Both the position numbers and the translations under genes were made by a program. A stretch of 64,000 nt of DNA from Flavobacteriaceae bacterium (GTDB lineage: Bacteria > Bacteroidota > Bacteroidia > Flavobacteriales > Flavobacteriaceae): the NCBI GenBank assembly GCA_022425945.1, contig JAKMEK010000046.1, positions 1 through 64,000 on the forward strand, given 5' to 3'. Below are positions 35,018 to 45,056 of the stretch, piece by piece. The first letter of the stretch is position 1, and each line of letters opens with the position of its first letter. The notes under the pieces are model-generated. The model made no database searches. It was given only the letters and a program-made list of their open reading frames with translations, and had not been told where the DNA came from.

Positions 35018-35308
35018 ATGAATATTTTGATAAAACCAATCATTACGGAAAAAGCCACTGCAGATAGCGAGATGAATAATCGTTATACTTTTTTGGTAAA
35101 CACTACAGCAAACAAAGTAGAGATCAAGAAAGCTGTTGAATCAGCTTACGGGGTTTCTGTAAATAAAGTTAGAACACAAAACTATGGTCCAGAACGTAAA
35201 ACACGTTACACAAAAACTGGATTACAGCGTGGTCAAACAAACCGCATCAAAAAGGCCATCGTAGATGTAGCCGAAGGCGATGCAATCGATTTTTATAATA
35301 ATTTATAA
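35018..35308 (+). CDS. rplW: 50S ribosomal protein L23
   Basis: Sits at the tunnel exit and docks SRP (see ffh at 56676) and trigger factor. The 96 residues show ILIKPIITEKATADSE, YTFLVNTTANKVEIKKAVE and VNKVRTQNYGPERK. Length is typical. It is four bases after rplD. Confidence 0.98.
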   Translation: MNILIKPIITEKATADSEMNNRYTFLVNTTANKVEIKKAVESAYGVSVNKVRTQNYGPERKTRYTKTGLQRGQTNRIKKAIVDVAEGDAIDFYNNL

Positions 35309-35317
35309 TAGCGTCAC

Positions 35318-36142
35318 ATGTCAGTTAGAAAACTAAAACCGATATCTCCAGCGCAGCGATTTAGAGTAGTAAATGGATTTGACGCCCTTACTACTGACAA
35401 GCCGGAAAAAAGCCTTTTGGCTCCGAAAAAGCGAAGAGGAGGAAGAAACAATACCGGGAAAATGACCATTCGCCATGTAGGTGGTGGGCACAAAAAACGG
35501 TACCGTATTGTAGACTTCAAACGTAATAAGTTTGATGTCGCAGCGGAAATCAAATCAATTGAATACGATCCAAACAGAACTGCATTCATTGCCTTGGTAG
35601 AATATACCGATGGAGAAAAGCGCTACATTATCGCGCAAAATGGATTGCAAGTTGGACAAACTGTAGTTTCTGGAGCTGATGTAGCTCCTGAAGTTGGGAA
35701 TACACTTCCACTATCGGCTATTCCACTTGGAACGATCATTTCATGTATTGAACTACACCCTGGTCGTGGTGCCAACATTGCACGTAGTGCAGGAGCTTTT
35801 GCTCAGTTGATGGCACGTGATGGGAAGTATGCCACAGTGAAAATGCCTTCTGGTGAAACGCGTATGATTCTTGTTACATGTTTAGCAACAATCGGAGCGA
35901 TATCCAATTCAGATCACCAACTATTGGTTTCTGGAAAAGCGGGTCGCTCACGTTGGTTAGGTCGTCGTCCTAGAACTAGACCAGTAGCGATGAACCCTGT
36001 CGATCACCCAATGGGTGGTGGAGAAGGTCGTGCTTCTGGAGGTCACCCACGTAACCGTAACGGTGTACCTGCGAAAGGATTTAGAACACGTTCTAAGACC
36101 AAAGCGAGTAATAAATTCATTATAGAACGTAGAAAAAAATAA
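35318..36142 (+). CDS. rplB: 50S ribosomal protein L2
   Basis: Highly conserved protein required for subunit association and peptidyl-transferase activity. The 274 residues contain [39 protein letters not shown] and the C-terminal [18 protein letters not shown], including the conserved His near the catalytic centre. It lies 9 bases after rplW. Confidence 0.99.
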   Translation: MSVRKLKPISPAQRFRVVNGFDALTTDKPEKSLLAPKKRRGGRNNTGKMTIRHVGGGHKKRYRIVDFKRNKFDVAAEIKSIEYDPNRTAFIALVEYTDGEKRYIIAQNGLQVGQTVVSGADVAPEVGNTLPLSAIPLGTIISCIELHPGRGANIARSAGAFAQLMARDGKYATVKMPSGETRMILVTCLATIGAISNSDHQLLVSGKAGRSRWLGRRPRTRPVAMNPVDHPMGGGEGRASGGHPRNRNGVPAKGFRTRSKTKASNKFIIERRKK

Positions 36143-36148
36143 ACAACT

Positions 36149-36427
36149 ATGGCACGTTCATTAAAAAAAGGACCTTTTGTACATCACAGCCTTGCTAAAA
36201 AGGTAGATGCAAACCTCGAGTCCGGAAAGAAAACAGTTATCAAAACTTGGTCACGCGCCTCGTTAATTACCCCTGACTTTGTTGGGCAAACGTTTGGAGT
36301 ACACAATGGGAGACAATTTATTCCCGTTTATGTTACTGAAAACATGGTAGGACACAAATTAGGCGAATTTTCACCAACACGATCGTACCGCGGTCACGGT
36401 GGTGCAAAAAATAAAGGCAAAAAATAA
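36149..36427 (+). CDS. rpsS: 30S ribosomal protein S19
   Basis: Head protein that pairs with S13. The 92 residues begin [17 protein letters not shown] and carry [38 protein letters not shown] and [11 protein letters not shown]. It sits 6 bases after rplB and 5 before rplV. Confidence 0.98.
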   Translation: MARSLKKGPFVHHSLAKKVDANLESGKKTVIKTWSRASLITPDFVGQTFGVHNGRQFIPVYVTENMVGHKLGEFSPTRSYRGHGGAKNKGKK

Positions 36428-36432
36428 CAGAC

Positions 36433-36837
36433 ATGGGAAATCGTAAAAGACAAACCGCACAGGCAAACAAAGAAGCGAAAAAGTCGCTTGCTTTTGCAAA
36501 GTTGAACAATTGTCCTACTTCTCCACGTAAAATGCGTTTAGTCGCAGATTTAGTGCGTGGTGAAGGTGTTAACAAAGCGTTAGCTATCTTAAAGTTTAAC
36601 TCTAAGGAAGCTTCAAGACGTTTAGAGACATTGTTGTTATCGGCTTTGGCCAATTGGGAAGCAAAAAATGAAGATGCTGACATCGAAAGTGCAGCATTAT
36701 ATGTTAAAGAAATCCGTGTTGACGGAGGAAGTATGTTGAAACGTTTACGCCCAGCTCCGCAGGGTCGTGCACACCGCATTCGCAAACGTTCAAATCATGT
36801 TACTCTCGTTTTAGGATCTAACAATACAGAAAGTTAA
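36433..36837 (+). CDS. rplV: 50S ribosomal protein L22
   Basis: Tunnel-wall protein with a long beta hairpin. The 134 residues carry [18 protein letters not shown] near the start and [19 protein letters not shown] in the hairpin. The C-terminus ends VLGSNNTES. The N-terminal extension rich in Lys and Ala is common in Bacteroidota. rpsC follows after one base. Confidence 0.97.
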   Translation: MGNRKRQTAQANKEAKKSLAFAKLNNCPTSPRKMRLVADLVRGEGVNKALAILKFNSKEASRRLETLLLSALANWEAKNEDADIESAALYVKEIRVDGGSMLKRLRPAPQGRAHRIRKRSNHVTLVLGSNNTES

Positions 36838-36838
36838 T

Positions 36839-37558
36839 ATGGGACAGAAAACGAATCCAATCGGAAATCGCTTAGGCATCATTAGAGGATGGGACTCCAA
36901 CTGGTACGGAGGAAACGACTATGGTGATAAACTTGCCGAAGACGACAAGATTAGAAAATACATTCACGCACGTTTAGCAAAAGCAAGCGTATCGAATGTA
37001 ATTATCGAGCGTACCCTTAAACTCATCACCATCACTATCACGACTGCACGTCCAGGTATCATTATCGGGAAAGCTGGTCAAGAAGTGGACAAGTTGAAAG
37101 AAGAGTTAAAGAAGATTACTGCTAAAGAAGTACAGATTAACATTTTTGAAATTAAGCGCCCAGAATTAGACGCACAACTGGTAGGAGCATCTATCGCACG
37201 TCAAATCGAAGGTCGTATTTCTTACCGTAGAGCCATCAAAATGGCGATCGCTGCTGCCATTCGAATGAATGCTGAAGGAATTAAAATTCAAATCTCTGGA
37301 CGTCTAAACGGTGCTGAAATGGCGCGTGCAGAATCGTACAAAGAAGGACGTATTCCATTATCAACATTCCGCGCTGACATCGACTACGCTTTGGTTGAAG
37401 CCCACACTACCTACGGTCGTTTGGGAATCAAAGTTTGGATCATGAAAGGTGAAGTATATGGTAAACGTGAGTTGTCTCCTTTGGTAGGTATGACCAAAAA
37501 GACCAACAACGGAGGAAAGAATAACAATCAGCGTCCACAACGACGTAGAAATAAATAG
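36839..37558 (+). CDS. rpsC: 30S ribosomal protein S3
   Basis: Head protein at the mRNA entry tunnel. The 239 residues show [18 protein letters not shown], a KH domain with [19 protein letters not shown], and the S3 C-terminal domain with [20 protein letters not shown] and [20 protein letters not shown] basic Asn-rich tail ends the protein. It lies one base after rplV. Confidence 0.98.
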   Translation: MGQKTNPIGNRLGIIRGWDSNWYGGNDYGDKLAEDDKIRKYIHARLAKASVSNVIIERTLKLITITITTARPGIIIGKAGQEVDKLKEELKKITAKEVQINIFEIKRPELDAQLVGASIARQIEGRISYRRAIKMAIAAAIRMNAEGIKIQISGRLNGAEMARAESYKEGRIPLSTFRADIDYALVEAHTTYGRLGIKVWIMKGEVYGKRELSPLVGMTKKTNNGGKNNNQRPQRRRNK

Positions 37559-37568
37559 GTAGGAAATC

Positions 37569-37988
37569 ATGTTACAACCTAAAAGAACTAAATTCCGTAA
37601 AGCGCAGAAAGGCCGAATGAAAGGTAACTCTCAGCGTGGACACCAACTTTCTAATGGAATGTTTGGAATCAAATCTCTGGATTCAAAATTCATCACTTCT
37701 CGTCAAATCGAAGCTGCGCGTATTGCTGCAACTCGTTATATGAAGAGAGAAGGTCAATTATGGATTAAAATATTTCCAGACAAGCCTATCACGAAAAAGC
37801 CGCTTGAGGTACGTATGGGTAAAGGAAAAGGAGCACCAGAATATTTTGTTGCTGTTGTTAAGCCAGGACGTATCCTTTTTGAAATATCTGGAGTACCTGC
37901 AGATGTAGCGAAAGAGGCCTTGCGTTTAGCGGCTCAAAAACTACCCGTAAAAACGAAATTCATTACTGCGAGAGATTTTCAAGCATAA
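37569..37988 (+). CDS. rplP: 50S ribosomal protein L16
   Basis: Binds near the A site and central protuberance. The 139 residues begin [19 protein letters not shown] and include [38 protein letters not shown] and [13 protein letters not shown]. Length is typical. Confidence 0.98.
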   Translation: MLQPKRTKFRKAQKGRMKGNSQRGHQLSNGMFGIKSLDSKFITSRQIEAARIAATRYMKREGQLWIKIFPDKPITKKPLEVRMGKGKGAPEYFVAVVKPGRILFEISGVPADVAKEALRLAAQKLPVKTKFITARDFQA

Positions 37989-38000
37989 TTGATAATAACT

Positions 38001-38195
38001 ATGAAACAATCAGAAATTAACAATCTTTCGATAGCAGATCTTCAGGATAAATTGAATGAGCACACAAAACAACTCAACGAGTTGAACATGGCTCACGCAA
38101 TTACACCACTAGAAAATCCCTTGCAAATTAGAAGTGCACGCAAAACTGTTGCACGTTTGCATACCGCAATCACGCAAAGACAACAAGAAGCTTAG
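38001..38195 (+). CDS. rpmC: 50S ribosomal protein L29
   Basis: Small helical protein at the tunnel exit. The chosen ATG gives 64 residues: MKQSEINNLSIADLQDKL, then LNELNMAHAITPLENPLQIR. The frame can start at a TTG at 37989, one base after rplP, but the ATG gives the usual N-terminus and length. Confidence 0.96.
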   Translation: MKQSEINNLSIADLQDKLNEHTKQLNELNMAHAITPLENPLQIRSARKTVARLHTAITQRQQEA

Positions 38196-38198
38196 TAT

Positions 38199-38456
38199 AT
38201 GGAAAGTAGAAATCTAAGAAAAGAACGAATTGGCGTTGTTACCAGTAACAAAATGGAAAAATCCATTGTTGTATCAGAGGTAAAACGCGTGAAGCACCCT
38301 ATGTACGGGAAATTCGTTTTGAAGACCAAAAAATATGTTGCCCATGATGATACCAATGACTGTAATATTGGTGATACGGTAAAAATCATGGAAACCCGTC
38401 CTTTGAGTAAGTCAAAGTGCTGGAGACTAGTAGAAATTATTGAAAGAGCTAAATAA
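38199..38456 (+). CDS. rpsQ: 30S ribosomal protein S17
   Basis: Primary binder of the 16S rRNA 5' domain. The 85 residues show [39 protein letters not shown] (the OB-fold core) and [20 protein letters not shown]. It lies three bases after rpmC. Confidence 0.98.
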   Translation: MESRNLRKERIGVVTSNKMEKSIVVSEVKRVKHPMYGKFVLKTKKYVAHDDTNDCNIGDTVKIMETRPLSKSKCWRLVEIIERAK

Positions 38457-38458
38457 TC

Positions 38459-38827
38459 ATGTTACAACAAGAATCAAGATTAAAAGTAGCCGATAATACC
38501 GGTGCCAAAGAAGTCTTAACCATCCGTGTTTTGGGTGGAACCAAAAGACGCTATGCTTCTTTAGGGGACAAAATTGTCGTTACGGTAAAAGACGCTTCCC
38601 CATCTGGAACAATCAAAAAAGGAGAAGTATCTACCGCTGTAGTCGTTAGAACAACAAAAGAAGTACGTCGTCCAGACGGATCTTATATCCGTTTCGATGA
38701 CAACGCTTGTGTGTTGCTTAACCCAACTGGTGAAATGCGTGGAACACGTGTTTTTGGCCCTGTAGCACGTGAATTGAGAGATAAGCAATTCATGAAAATT
38801 GTATCATTAGCACCAGAGGTGCTTTAA
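38459..38827 (+). CDS. rplN: 50S ribosomal protein L14
   Basis: Intersubunit-bridge protein. The 122 residues contain [40 protein letters not shown] and [19 protein letters not shown]. Length is the family norm. It begins two bases after rpsQ. Confidence 0.98.
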   Translation: MLQQESRLKVADNTGAKEVLTIRVLGGTKRRYASLGDKIVVTVKDASPSGTIKKGEVSTAVVVRTTKEVRRPDGSYIRFDDNACVLLNPTGEMRGTRVFGPVARELRDKQFMKIVSLAPEVL

Positions 38828-38836
38828 GCCATTGTG

Positions 38837-39148
38837 ATGGGAAAATTAAAAATTAAAAAAGGAGATAAGGTTCGCGTAATTGCTGGAGCACACAAAGGTG
38901 CAGAAGGTACGGTAACGCTTGTTCTTCGCGAAGACAACAAAGCCTTTGTCGAAGGAGTAAACCTTGTTAAAAAGCACGCTAAACCTAGCGCGCAAAATCC
39001 GCAAGGAGGTATCCAAGAAAAAGAAGCGCCAATCCAAATTTCTAACCTTTCTTTACTAACCGCAGACGGTCAAACGACACGTGTAGGTTACCGTATGGAA
39101 GGAGATCAGAAAGTAAGATTCGCCAAAAAATCTAATGAAGTAATTTAG
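38837..39148 (+). CDS. rplX: 50S ribosomal protein L24
   Basis: Assembly-initiator protein of the 50S subunit. The 103 residues begin [20 protein letters not shown] (KOW motif) and include [24 protein letters not shown] lies one codon upstream, but the ATG is preferred. Its stop codon overlaps a GTG before rplE. Confidence 0.97.
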   Translation: MGKLKIKKGDKVRVIAGAHKGAEGTVTLVLREDNKAFVEGVNLVKKHAKPSAQNPQGGIQEKEAPIQISNLSLLTADGQTTRVGYRMEGDQKVRFAKKSNEVI

Positions 39149-39150
39149 TG

Positions 39151-39702
39151 ATGAGTTATACACCTAGACTAAAACAAGAATTCAACGACAGAATCGTTAG
39201 CGCACTCACAGAAGAGTTCAGCTATTCTAACGTGATGCAAGTTCCTACCCTTGAGAAAATTGTTCTCAGCCGTGGAGTTGGTGCTGCCGTTGCAGACAAA
39301 AAATTAATTGACCACGCTGTTGACGAGTTAACAGCCATTACTGGTCAAAAAGCGATTGCAACCAACTCTAAGAAAGACGTTGCAGCGTTTAAACTAAGAA
39401 AAGGGATGCCCATTGGTGCCAAAGTTACCCTACGTGGAGAGCGCATGTATGAGTTCCTTGATCGTTTAGTTACTGTAGCCCTACCACGTGTTCGTGATTT
39501 CCAAGGAGTTAAAGCCAATGGTTTTGACGGTCGTGGAAACTACACACTCGGTATCACAGAACAGATTATCTTCCCAGAAATTGACATCGATAAAGTGAAT
39601 AAAATCGCTGGTATGGACATCACTTTTGTGACTTCTGCTCCAACGGATAAAGAAGCTAAATCGTTATTAACAGAACTAGGATTACCTTTTAAAAAGAACT
39701 AA
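39151..39702 (+). CDS. rplE: 50S ribosomal protein L5
   Basis: Binds 5S rRNA and contacts P-site tRNA. The 183 residues contain [40 protein letters not shown] and [20 protein letters not shown]. The ATG is preferred over a GTG one codon upstream that overlaps the rplX stop. Confidence 0.98.
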   Translation: MSYTPRLKQEFNDRIVSALTEEFSYSNVMQVPTLEKIVLSRGVGAAVADKKLIDHAVDELTAITGQKAIATNSKKDVAAFKLRKGMPIGAKVTLRGERMYEFLDRLVTVALPRVRDFQGVKANGFDGRGNYTLGITEQIIFPEIDIDKVNKIAGMDITFVTSAPTDKEAKSLLTELGLPFKKN

Positions 39703-39703
39703 G

Positions 39704-39973
39704 ATGGCTAAAGAATCAATGAAAGCACGCGAAGTAAAACGTGCAAAAACAGTCGCTAAGTATGCTGAAAAACGCAAAGCCTTGAAAGAAGCAGGCGATT
39801 ATGAAGCATTACAAAAGCTTCCAAAAAACGCTTCGCCTATTCGTATGCACAACCGTTGTAAACTAACTGGTCGTCCAAAAGGATATATGCGTCAATTCGG
39901 TCTATCTAGGGTAACCTTTAGAGAAATGGCCAACAAAGGGTTAATTCCCGGTGTAACAAAAGCAAGTTGGTAA
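39704..39973 (+). CDS. rpsN: 30S ribosomal protein S14, zinc-independent long form
   Basis: Head protein of the 30S subunit. The 89 residues have [20 protein letters not shown] and [17 protein letters not shown]. The zinc-binding form is about 61 residues with two CxxC pairs; this is the long form with a single cysteine, so it should not bind zinc. It lies one base after rplE. Confidence 0.98.
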   Translation: MAKESMKAREVKRAKTVAKYAEKRKALKEAGDYEALQKLPKNASPIRMHNRCKLTGRPKGYMRQFGLSRVTFREMANKGLIPGVTKASW

Positions 39974-39989
39974 TCTAAAAAATAGAATT

Positions 39990-40391
39990 ATGTACACAGA
40001 TCCATTAGCAGATTATCTTACAAGAATCAGAAATGCAAACGCCGCTGGTCACCGCGTTGTTAGTATTCCTGCTTCCAATGTAAAAAAAGAAATTACAAAA
40101 ATATTATTCGATCAAGGGTTTATCCTTAGTTATAAGTTTGAAGAAACAGATAACAAGCAAGGAAGCATCAAGATCGCTTTAAAATATGACGCCGCTTCTA
40201 AAGCGCCTGTAATCAACAAAATCCAACGTATTTCTACGCCTGGTTTACGTAAGTATGCCGGTTCAACTGAATTACCACGTATTTTGAATGGTTTAGGTGT
40301 TTCTATCGTGTCTACTTCAAAAGGAGTAATGACGGGTAAACAAGCCAAGAAAGAAAACGTAGGTGGTGAATTATTGTGTTACGTTTATTAA
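39990..40391 (+). CDS. rpsH: 30S ribosomal protein S8
   Basis: Central-domain 16S rRNA binder; in E. coli it represses the spc operon. The 133 residues contain DPLADYLTRIRNANAAGHR, ISTPGLRKYAGSTELPRIL and a C-terminal STSKGVMTGKQAKKENVGGE. Length is typical. Confidence 0.98.
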   Translation: MYTDPLADYLTRIRNANAAGHRVVSIPASNVKKEITKILFDQGFILSYKFEETDNKQGSIKIALKYDAASKAPVINKIQRISTPGLRKYAGSTELPRILNGLGVSIVSTSKGVMTGKQAKKENVGGELLCYVY

Positions 40392-40410
40392 ATAATAAAA
40401 CAAAAAAGAA

Positions 40411-40953
40411 ATGTCTAGAGTTGGTAATAATCCTGTAGCGATAGCTGATGGCGTCTCGGTTGAGATCTTAGCTGACAAGCTTGTCGTAAAAGGAAAACTA
40501 GGTGAACTAGAACAACCATACGATGGGGTATCTTTCGAACAAAACGAAGGTATCATCTCCGTTAAAAGAAATTCAGAATCAAAAGACCACAAGTCCAAGC
40601 ATGGTTTATACCGTGCCTTATTGGCTAACATGATCGAAGGTGTAAGCAAAGGCTTTACCAAAGAATTAGAGTTAGTTGGAGTTGGATACCGTGCGTCGAA
40701 TCAAGGCCAGAAGTTAGATTTAGCTTTAGGTTTTTCACACAACATCTTATTGGACATTGCGCCAGAAGTTAAAGTGGAAACGATTTCTGAAAAAGGAAAA
40801 AACCCAATCATCAAACTTAGTTCTCACGACAAGCAATTGGTTGGTTTTGTAGCGGCAAAGATTCGTTCTTTCCGTAGACCTGAACCTTACAAAGGAAAAG
40901 GTGTTAAATTCGTTGGGGAAATAATCAGAAGAAAAGCAGGTAAATCTGCATAA
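40411..40953 (+). CDS. rplF: 50S ribosomal protein L6
   Basis: Lies near the factor-binding site. The 180 residues show SRVGNNPVAIADGVSVEI, two repeated L6 folds, GFTKELELVGVGYRASNQG and the C-terminal PEPYKGKGVKFVGEIIRRK. It lies 19 bases after rpsH. Confidence 0.98.
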   Translation: MSRVGNNPVAIADGVSVEILADKLVVKGKLGELEQPYDGVSFEQNEGIISVKRNSESKDHKSKHGLYRALLANMIEGVSKGFTKELELVGVGYRASNQGQKLDLALGFSHNILLDIAPEVKVETISEKGKNPIIKLSSHDKQLVGFVAAKIRSFRRPEPYKGKGVKFVGEIIRRKAGKSA

Positions 40954-40963
40954 GTAGTTTAAT

Positions 40964-41314
40964 ATGGGACTAAGTAAAGAAGAAAGAAGACTAAGAATTC
41001 GTCGTCGTATTCGCAAAACCGTATCGGGGACTGCAGATGCACCACGCTTATCCGTCTTTAGAAGCAACAAAGAAATTTACGCACAAGTAATTGATGATAC
41101 TACGGGGAAAACCCTCGTTGCTGCTTCATCAAGAGACAAGGGTGTTGAAAATGATAACAAACAATCAACTGCGACTGCTGTTGGTAAAAACATTGCAGAG
41201 AAGGCTATCGCAGCTGGAGTAACTGTAGTACGTTTTGACCGTGGCGGATATTTATATCACGGGAGAGTAAAGTCTCTTGCTGATGGTGCGCGTGAAGGTG
41301 GATTAAAATTTTAA
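40964..41314 (+). CDS. rplR: 50S ribosomal protein L18
   Basis: 5S rRNA-binding protein. The 116 residues contain [40 protein letters not shown] and [20 protein letters not shown]. Length is typical. Confidence 0.98.
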   Translation: MGLSKEERRLRIRRRIRKTVSGTADAPRLSVFRSNKEIYAQVIDDTTGKTLVAASSRDKGVENDNKQSTATAVGKNIAEKAIAAGVTVVRFDRGGYLYHGRVKSLADGAREGGLKF

Positions 41315-41323
41315 TAAGCGAAT

Positions 41324-41848
41324 ATGTATCAAGATTATAAAAACGTTGAATTGGTAAAACCTGGAGGTCTAGAATTAAAAGACCGTTTAGTAGGTGTACA
41401 GCGTGTAACCAAAGTAACCAAAGGTGGACGTGCATTTGGATTTTCAGCCATCGTAGTTGTTGGAGATGAAAACGGTGTTGTTGGCCAAGGTCTAGGAAAA
41501 TCTAAGGAAGTTGCTGAAGCGATTTCTAAAGCTGTAGAAGATGCCAAGAAAAATCTCGTTCGTATTCCTATTACCAGCGGAACTGTTCCTCACGAACAAA
41601 AAGGTAAATACGGTGGTGCACGTGTATTCTTAAAGCCAGCATCTGCCGGTACAGGGGTAATTGCAGGTGGTGCCGTACGTGCAGTATTGGAAGCCGTTGG
41701 AGTACACAATGTACTTTCTAAGTCACAAGGTTCTTCTAACCCGCACAACGTAGTAAAAGCAACCTTTGACGCATTACTTCAATTGAGAAGCGCAGCTACT
41801 GTTGCTCGTCAACGTGGAGTGTCTTTGGATAAAGTATTTAACGGATAA
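41324..41848 (+). CDS. rpsE: 30S ribosomal protein S5
   Basis: Shapes the decoding site and mRNA entry channel. The 174 residues show [40 protein letters not shown] and [20 protein letters not shown]. Spectinomycin-resistance changes map to the first loop in other bacteria; nothing unusual is seen here. Confidence 0.98.
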   Translation: MYQDYKNVELVKPGGLELKDRLVGVQRVTKVTKGGRAFGFSAIVVVGDENGVVGQGLGKSKEVAEAISKAVEDAKKNLVRIPITSGTVPHEQKGKYGGARVFLKPASAGTGVIAGGAVRAVLEAVGVHNVLSKSQGSSNPHNVVKATFDALLQLRSAATVARQRGVSLDKVFNG

Positions 41849-41859
41849 TTCAGTTAGCC

Positions 41860-42039
41860 ATGCAAAAAGTTAAAGTAAAACAAGTAAAAAGTAGCATCAA
41901 GCGCATTAAAAAGCAAAAGCTTACCCTTGAAGCACTTGGATTAAGAGGTATTGGAAAAGAAGTTATTCATGACGCTACACCAAACATCCTCGGAATGATA
42001 AATAAAGTTTCTCACTTAGTTTCTGTTACAGAAGCATAA
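41860..42039 (+). CDS. rpmD: 50S ribosomal protein L30
   Basis: Small 50S protein of 59 residues, found by translating the gap between rpsE and rplO. It reads MQKVKVKQVKSSIKRIKKQ and continues through TLEALGLRGIGKEVIHDAT, the L30 signature, ending SVTEA. It begins 11 bases after rpsE and ends 9 bases before rplO, the normal position in spc operons. Confidence 0.95.
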   Translation: MQKVKVKQVKSSIKRIKKQKLTLEALGLRGIGKEVIHDATPNILGMINKVSHLVSVTEA

Positions 42040-42048
42040 ATCGTAGAT

Positions 42049-42501
42049 ATGAACTTAAGTAATATACAACCCGCAGAGGGATCCACTCACAAAAATTCAA
42101 AACGTCTTGGCCGCGGTCAGGGTTCTGGAAAAGGGGGTACTGCTGCACGTGGTCACAAAGGAGCCAAATCGCGCTCAGGTTATTCTAAAAAATTAGGATT
42201 TGAAGGAGGTCAAATGCCTTTGCAACGTCGTGTGCCTAAATTTGGATTCACAAACATCAACCGTAAAGAGTACCAAGGAATTAACTTGGATACCCTTCAA
42301 GGTTTGGTCGATGAAAAAAGAATTACAGACACACTAGCCTTTGATGCTATTGTTGAATTACGTCTTGCACGTAAAAATGAATTGGTTAAAATTCTTGGAC
42401 GTGGCGAATTGAAAGCTGCAATCAAAGTTAGTGCTCACAAATTTACTGCTACTGCAAAAGCCGCTATCGAAGCTGCCGGAGGAGAAGCGATTGAATTATA
42501 A
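42049..42501 (+). CDS. rplO: 50S ribosomal protein L15
   Basis: Late-assembly protein linking 23S rRNA domains. The 150 residues include the Gly/Arg-rich arm HKNSKRLGRGQGSGKGGTAA, FEGGQMPLQRRVPKFGFTN and a C-terminal KFTATAKAAIEAAGGEAI. secY follows after 5 bases. Confidence 0.98.
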   Translation: MNLSNIQPAEGSTHKNSKRLGRGQGSGKGGTAARGHKGAKSRSGYSKKLGFEGGQMPLQRRVPKFGFTNINRKEYQGINLDTLQGLVDEKRITDTLAFDAIVELRLARKNELVKILGRGELKAAIKVSAHKFTATAKAAIEAAGGEAIEL

Positions 42502-42506
42502 TCAGC

Positions 42507-43859
42507 ATGAAGAATTTTTTAGAAACCTTAGTTAACATTTATAAAATAGAAGAACTGCGTAACCGTATTGGTTTAACGTTGATAATTCTACTTATTTATC
42601 GCTTTGGTGCTCAAATTACTTTACCCGGTATCGATGCTGTTCAGCTTGCTGAACTTGGAAATCGTACTGGTGGAGGAGGACTTCTAGGTGTTTTAAATAT
42701 GTTTACCGGTGGTGCCTTTGCTAATGCTTCTGTATTTGCACTAGGTATTATGCCTTACATTTCAGCTTCTATTGTGGTTCAGTTGATGGGAATTGCGATT
42801 CCATATCTTCAGAAATTGCAAAAAGAGGGTGAAAGTGGACGTAAAACACTAAATCAGATAACACGTTGGTTAACCATTGGTATTTGTATCGTTCAAGCAC
42901 CCGCCTACCTTTATGGTTTAGGCGCCCTTGGCGTACCAGATTCTGCTTTCGTATTTGGAAAAGGACTTGGCTTTATGGTTCCATCTGTACTTATTTTGGT
43001 TACAGGTACCATTTTTGCTATGTGGTTGGGAGAAAAAATTACGGATAAAGGTATCGGTAACGGAATCTCTCTTTTGATCATGGTAGGTATCATTGCGACA
43101 TTGCCCCTTTCTTTTGCACAAGAAGTTGTGTCTAGAGTATCGGAGAACAATGGTGGTTTGATTCTTATCTTAATTGAACTAATCCTCTGGATTATCATTA
43201 TTGTGTTGTCCATCTTGTTGGTAATGGCGGTTCGCCAAATCCCAGTTCAATATGCACGACGTACACAAGGAAGCACCAACGAAACCAATGTATTTGGCTC
43301 ACGTCAATACATTCCTTTAAAGCTTAACGCCTCTGGTGTAATGCCAATCATCTTTGCGCAAGCCATCATGTTTGCCCCTGCTTATGTAGGAAGACTAATT
43401 GGTGATAGCGATGTAGGACAGTGGTTGCAAGTTAATTTCTCAGACATTTTTGGCCTTTGGTACAACATTGTCTTTGCATTATTAATTATCATCTTCACCT
43501 ATTTCTATACTGCAATTACAGTTCCAACCAATAAAATGTCAGATGATCTAAAGCGTAGCGGTGGATTTGTTCCAGGTGTTCGACCAGGAAACGAAACTAG
43601 CGACTTTTTAGATACTGTGATGTCACACATTACCTTTCCAGGTTCTCTTTTCTTAGCTGCACTTGCTGTGTTTCCAGCCATTGTAGTGAAGTTAATTGGT
43701 ATGCAACAAGGATGGGCATTGTTCTACGGAGGTACTTCTCTGTTGATTATGGTTGGTGTGGCAATTGACACTATACAACAGGTAAATTCTTACTTATTGA
43801 ATCGTCACTATGACGGCTTAATGAAAGCAGGAACGAACCGTAAATCAGCAGCAGTTTAA
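42507..43859 (+). CDS. secY: Protein translocase channel subunit SecY
   Basis: Forms the SecYEG pore for export and membrane insertion; every signal peptide in this window depends on it. The 450 residues give ten transmembrane segments. Conserved parts include [26 protein letters not shown]-like sequence (here [17 protein letters not shown]) with the plug region before it, [12 protein letters not shown], and [19 protein letters not shown], the cytoplasmic loop that binds SecA. infA follows after one base. Confidence 0.98.
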   Translation: MKNFLETLVNIYKIEELRNRIGLTLIILLIYRFGAQITLPGIDAVQLAELGNRTGGGGLLGVLNMFTGGAFANASVFALGIMPYISASIVVQLMGIAIPYLQKLQKEGESGRKTLNQITRWLTIGICIVQAPAYLYGLGALGVPDSAFVFGKGLGFMVPSVLILVTGTIFAMWLGEKITDKGIGNGISLLIMVGIIATLPLSFAQEVVSRVSENNGGLILILIELILWIIIIVLSILLVMAVRQIPVQYARRTQGSTNETNVFGSRQYIPLKLNASGVMPIIFAQAIMFAPAYVGRLIGDSDVGQWLQVNFSDIFGLWYNIVFALLIIIFTYFYTAITVPTNKMSDDLKRSGGFVPGVRPGNETSDFLDTVMSHITFPGSLFLAALAVFPAIVVKLIGMQQGWALFYGGTSLLIMVGVAIDTIQQVNSYLLNRHYDGLMKAGTNRKSAAV

Positions 43860-43860
43860 G

Positions 43861-44076
43861 ATGGCAAAACAAGCAGCTATAGAGCAAGAAGGTTCAATCA
43901 TTGAGGCATTGTCCAATGCAATGTTTCGTGTAGAGTTAGAAAATGGTCATGTTGTGACCGCACATATTTCCGGTAAAATGAGATTACACTACATCAAGTT
44001 ATTACCCGGTGATAAAGTTAAATTAGAAATGAGTCCTTACGATTTAACCAAGGCAAGGATCACTTATAGATTTTAA
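43861..44076 (+). CDS. infA: Translation initiation factor IF-1
   Basis: Binds the 30S A site during initiation. The 71 residues form the OB fold with [38 protein letters not shown] and [14 protein letters not shown]. It sits one base after secY and 10 before rpmJ, the normal position. Confidence 0.98.
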   Translation: MAKQAAIEQEGSIIEALSNAMFRVELENGHVVTAHISGKMRLHYIKLLPGDKVKLEMSPYDLTKARITYRF

Positions 44077-44086
44077 AATAGAAACG

Positions 44087-44203
44087 ATGAAAGTAAGAGC
44101 ATCATTAAAGAAAAGAAGCGCAGACTGCAAGATAGTTCGCAGAAAAGGACGCCTTTATGTTATTAACAAAAAGAATCCTAGATTTAAACAAAGACAAGGA
44201 TAA
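44087..44203 (+). CDS. rpmJ: 50S ribosomal protein L36, form lacking the zinc site
   Basis: The smallest ribosomal protein, 38 residues, found by translating the gap between infA and rps[21 protein letters not shown], then [18 protein letters not shown]. The usual zinc-binding form has three Cys and one His. Only one Cys remains here; the other positions are Ser, Asn and Phe, so this is the zinc-independent form. It ends two bases before rpsM. Confidence 0.95.
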   Translation: MKVRASLKKRSADCKIVRRKGRLYVINKKNPRFKQRQG

Positions 44204-44205
44204 TT

Positions 44206-44580
44206 ATGGCAAGAATATCAGGAGTAGACATTCCAAAACAAAAGCGTGGCGTAATCGCATTGACTTATATCTTCGGTATTGGTCGTAGTCGTGCCCAAAA
44301 CATTTTAGCAGAAGCTAAGGTTGACGAAAGCAAAAAAGTATCTGATTGGACAGACAGCGAAATCGCTGCTATTCGTGAAGCAGTTGCTACTTTCAAAATT
44401 GAAGGTGAATTGCGTTCAGAAGTTCAATTGAACATCAAACGATTGATGGACATAGGTTGTTACCGTGGAATTCGTCACCGTTCTGGTTTACCTTTAAGAG
44501 GTCAACGAACGAAAAACAATTCACGTACACGTAAAGGAAAACGTAAAACGGTTGCAAACAAGAAAAAGGCAACGAAATAA
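44206..44580 (+). CDS. rpsM: 30S ribosomal protein S13
   Basis: Head protein that contacts P-site tRNA and the 50S subunit. The 124 residues contain [56 protein letters not shown] and a basic tail. It begins the alpha segment of the joined operon. Confidence 0.98.
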   Translation: MARISGVDIPKQKRGVIALTYIFGIGRSRAQNILAEAKVDESKKVSDWTDSEIAAIREAVATFKIEGELRSEVQLNIKRLMDIGCYRGIRHRSGLPLRGQRTKNNSRTRKGKRKTVANKKKATK

Positions 44581-44589
44581 TTCTAGATT

Positions 44590-44973
44590 ATGGCTAAAAC
44601 TACTAGCAAAAAAAGAAAAGTTATTGTTGAATCAACTGGAGAAGCGCATATCAATGCTTCTTTCAACAACATCATTATTTCGCTTACAAACGTAAAAGGA
44701 GAAGTTATCTCTTGGTCATCTGCCGGTAAAATGGGCTTTAGAGGATCAAAAAAGAATACTCCTTACGCTGCCCAAACTGCTGCAGAAGACTGTGCAAAAG
44801 TTGCACAAGAAGCGGGTTTGCGTCAAGTGAAAGTATTTGTTAAAGGACCTGGAAACGGACGTGAGTCTGCGATCAGAACACTTCACAATAACGGAATTGA
44901 AGTAACAGAAATTATCGATGTTACTCCATTACCACACAACGGATGTCGTCCTCCTAAAAGACGAAGAGTATAA
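44590..44973 (+). CDS. rpsK: 30S ribosomal protein S11
   Basis: Platform protein near the mRNA Shine-Dalgarno channel. The 127 residues show [55 protein letters not shown] and the C-terminal [16 protein letters not shown]. An 83-base gap with a foldable leader separates it from rpsD. Confidence 0.98.
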   Translation: MAKTTSKKRKVIVESTGEAHINASFNNIIISLTNVKGEVISWSSAGKMGFRGSKKNTPYAAQTAAEDCAKVAQEAGLRQVKVFVKGPGNGRESAIRTLHNNGIEVTEIIDVTPLPHNGCRPPKRRRV

Positions 44974-44990
44974 TTAATTTTAACCTGTCG

Positions 44991-45036
44991 AAGGAAATCA
45001 GTTATCGAAGGAATAGACCTTAATTCATAACTCCTT
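44991..45036 (+). ncRNA. Candidate S4 ribosomal-protein mRNA leader
   Basis: The only long gap inside the ribosomal operon folds into three stacked helices: AAGGA (44991-44995) with TCCTT (45032-45036), GTTAT (45001-45005) with ATAAC (45027-45031), and AAGG (45008-45011) with CCTT (45018-45021) closing a six-base loop. Internal loops lie between them. It ends 20 bases before the rpsD ATG. S4 is a known feedback regulator of its operon, and an S4 leader motif has been described in Bacteroidia; whether this is the same motif needs a covariance-model search. Confidence 0.55.
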
Positions 45037-45056
45037 TAACATTAACCAAAACAACA

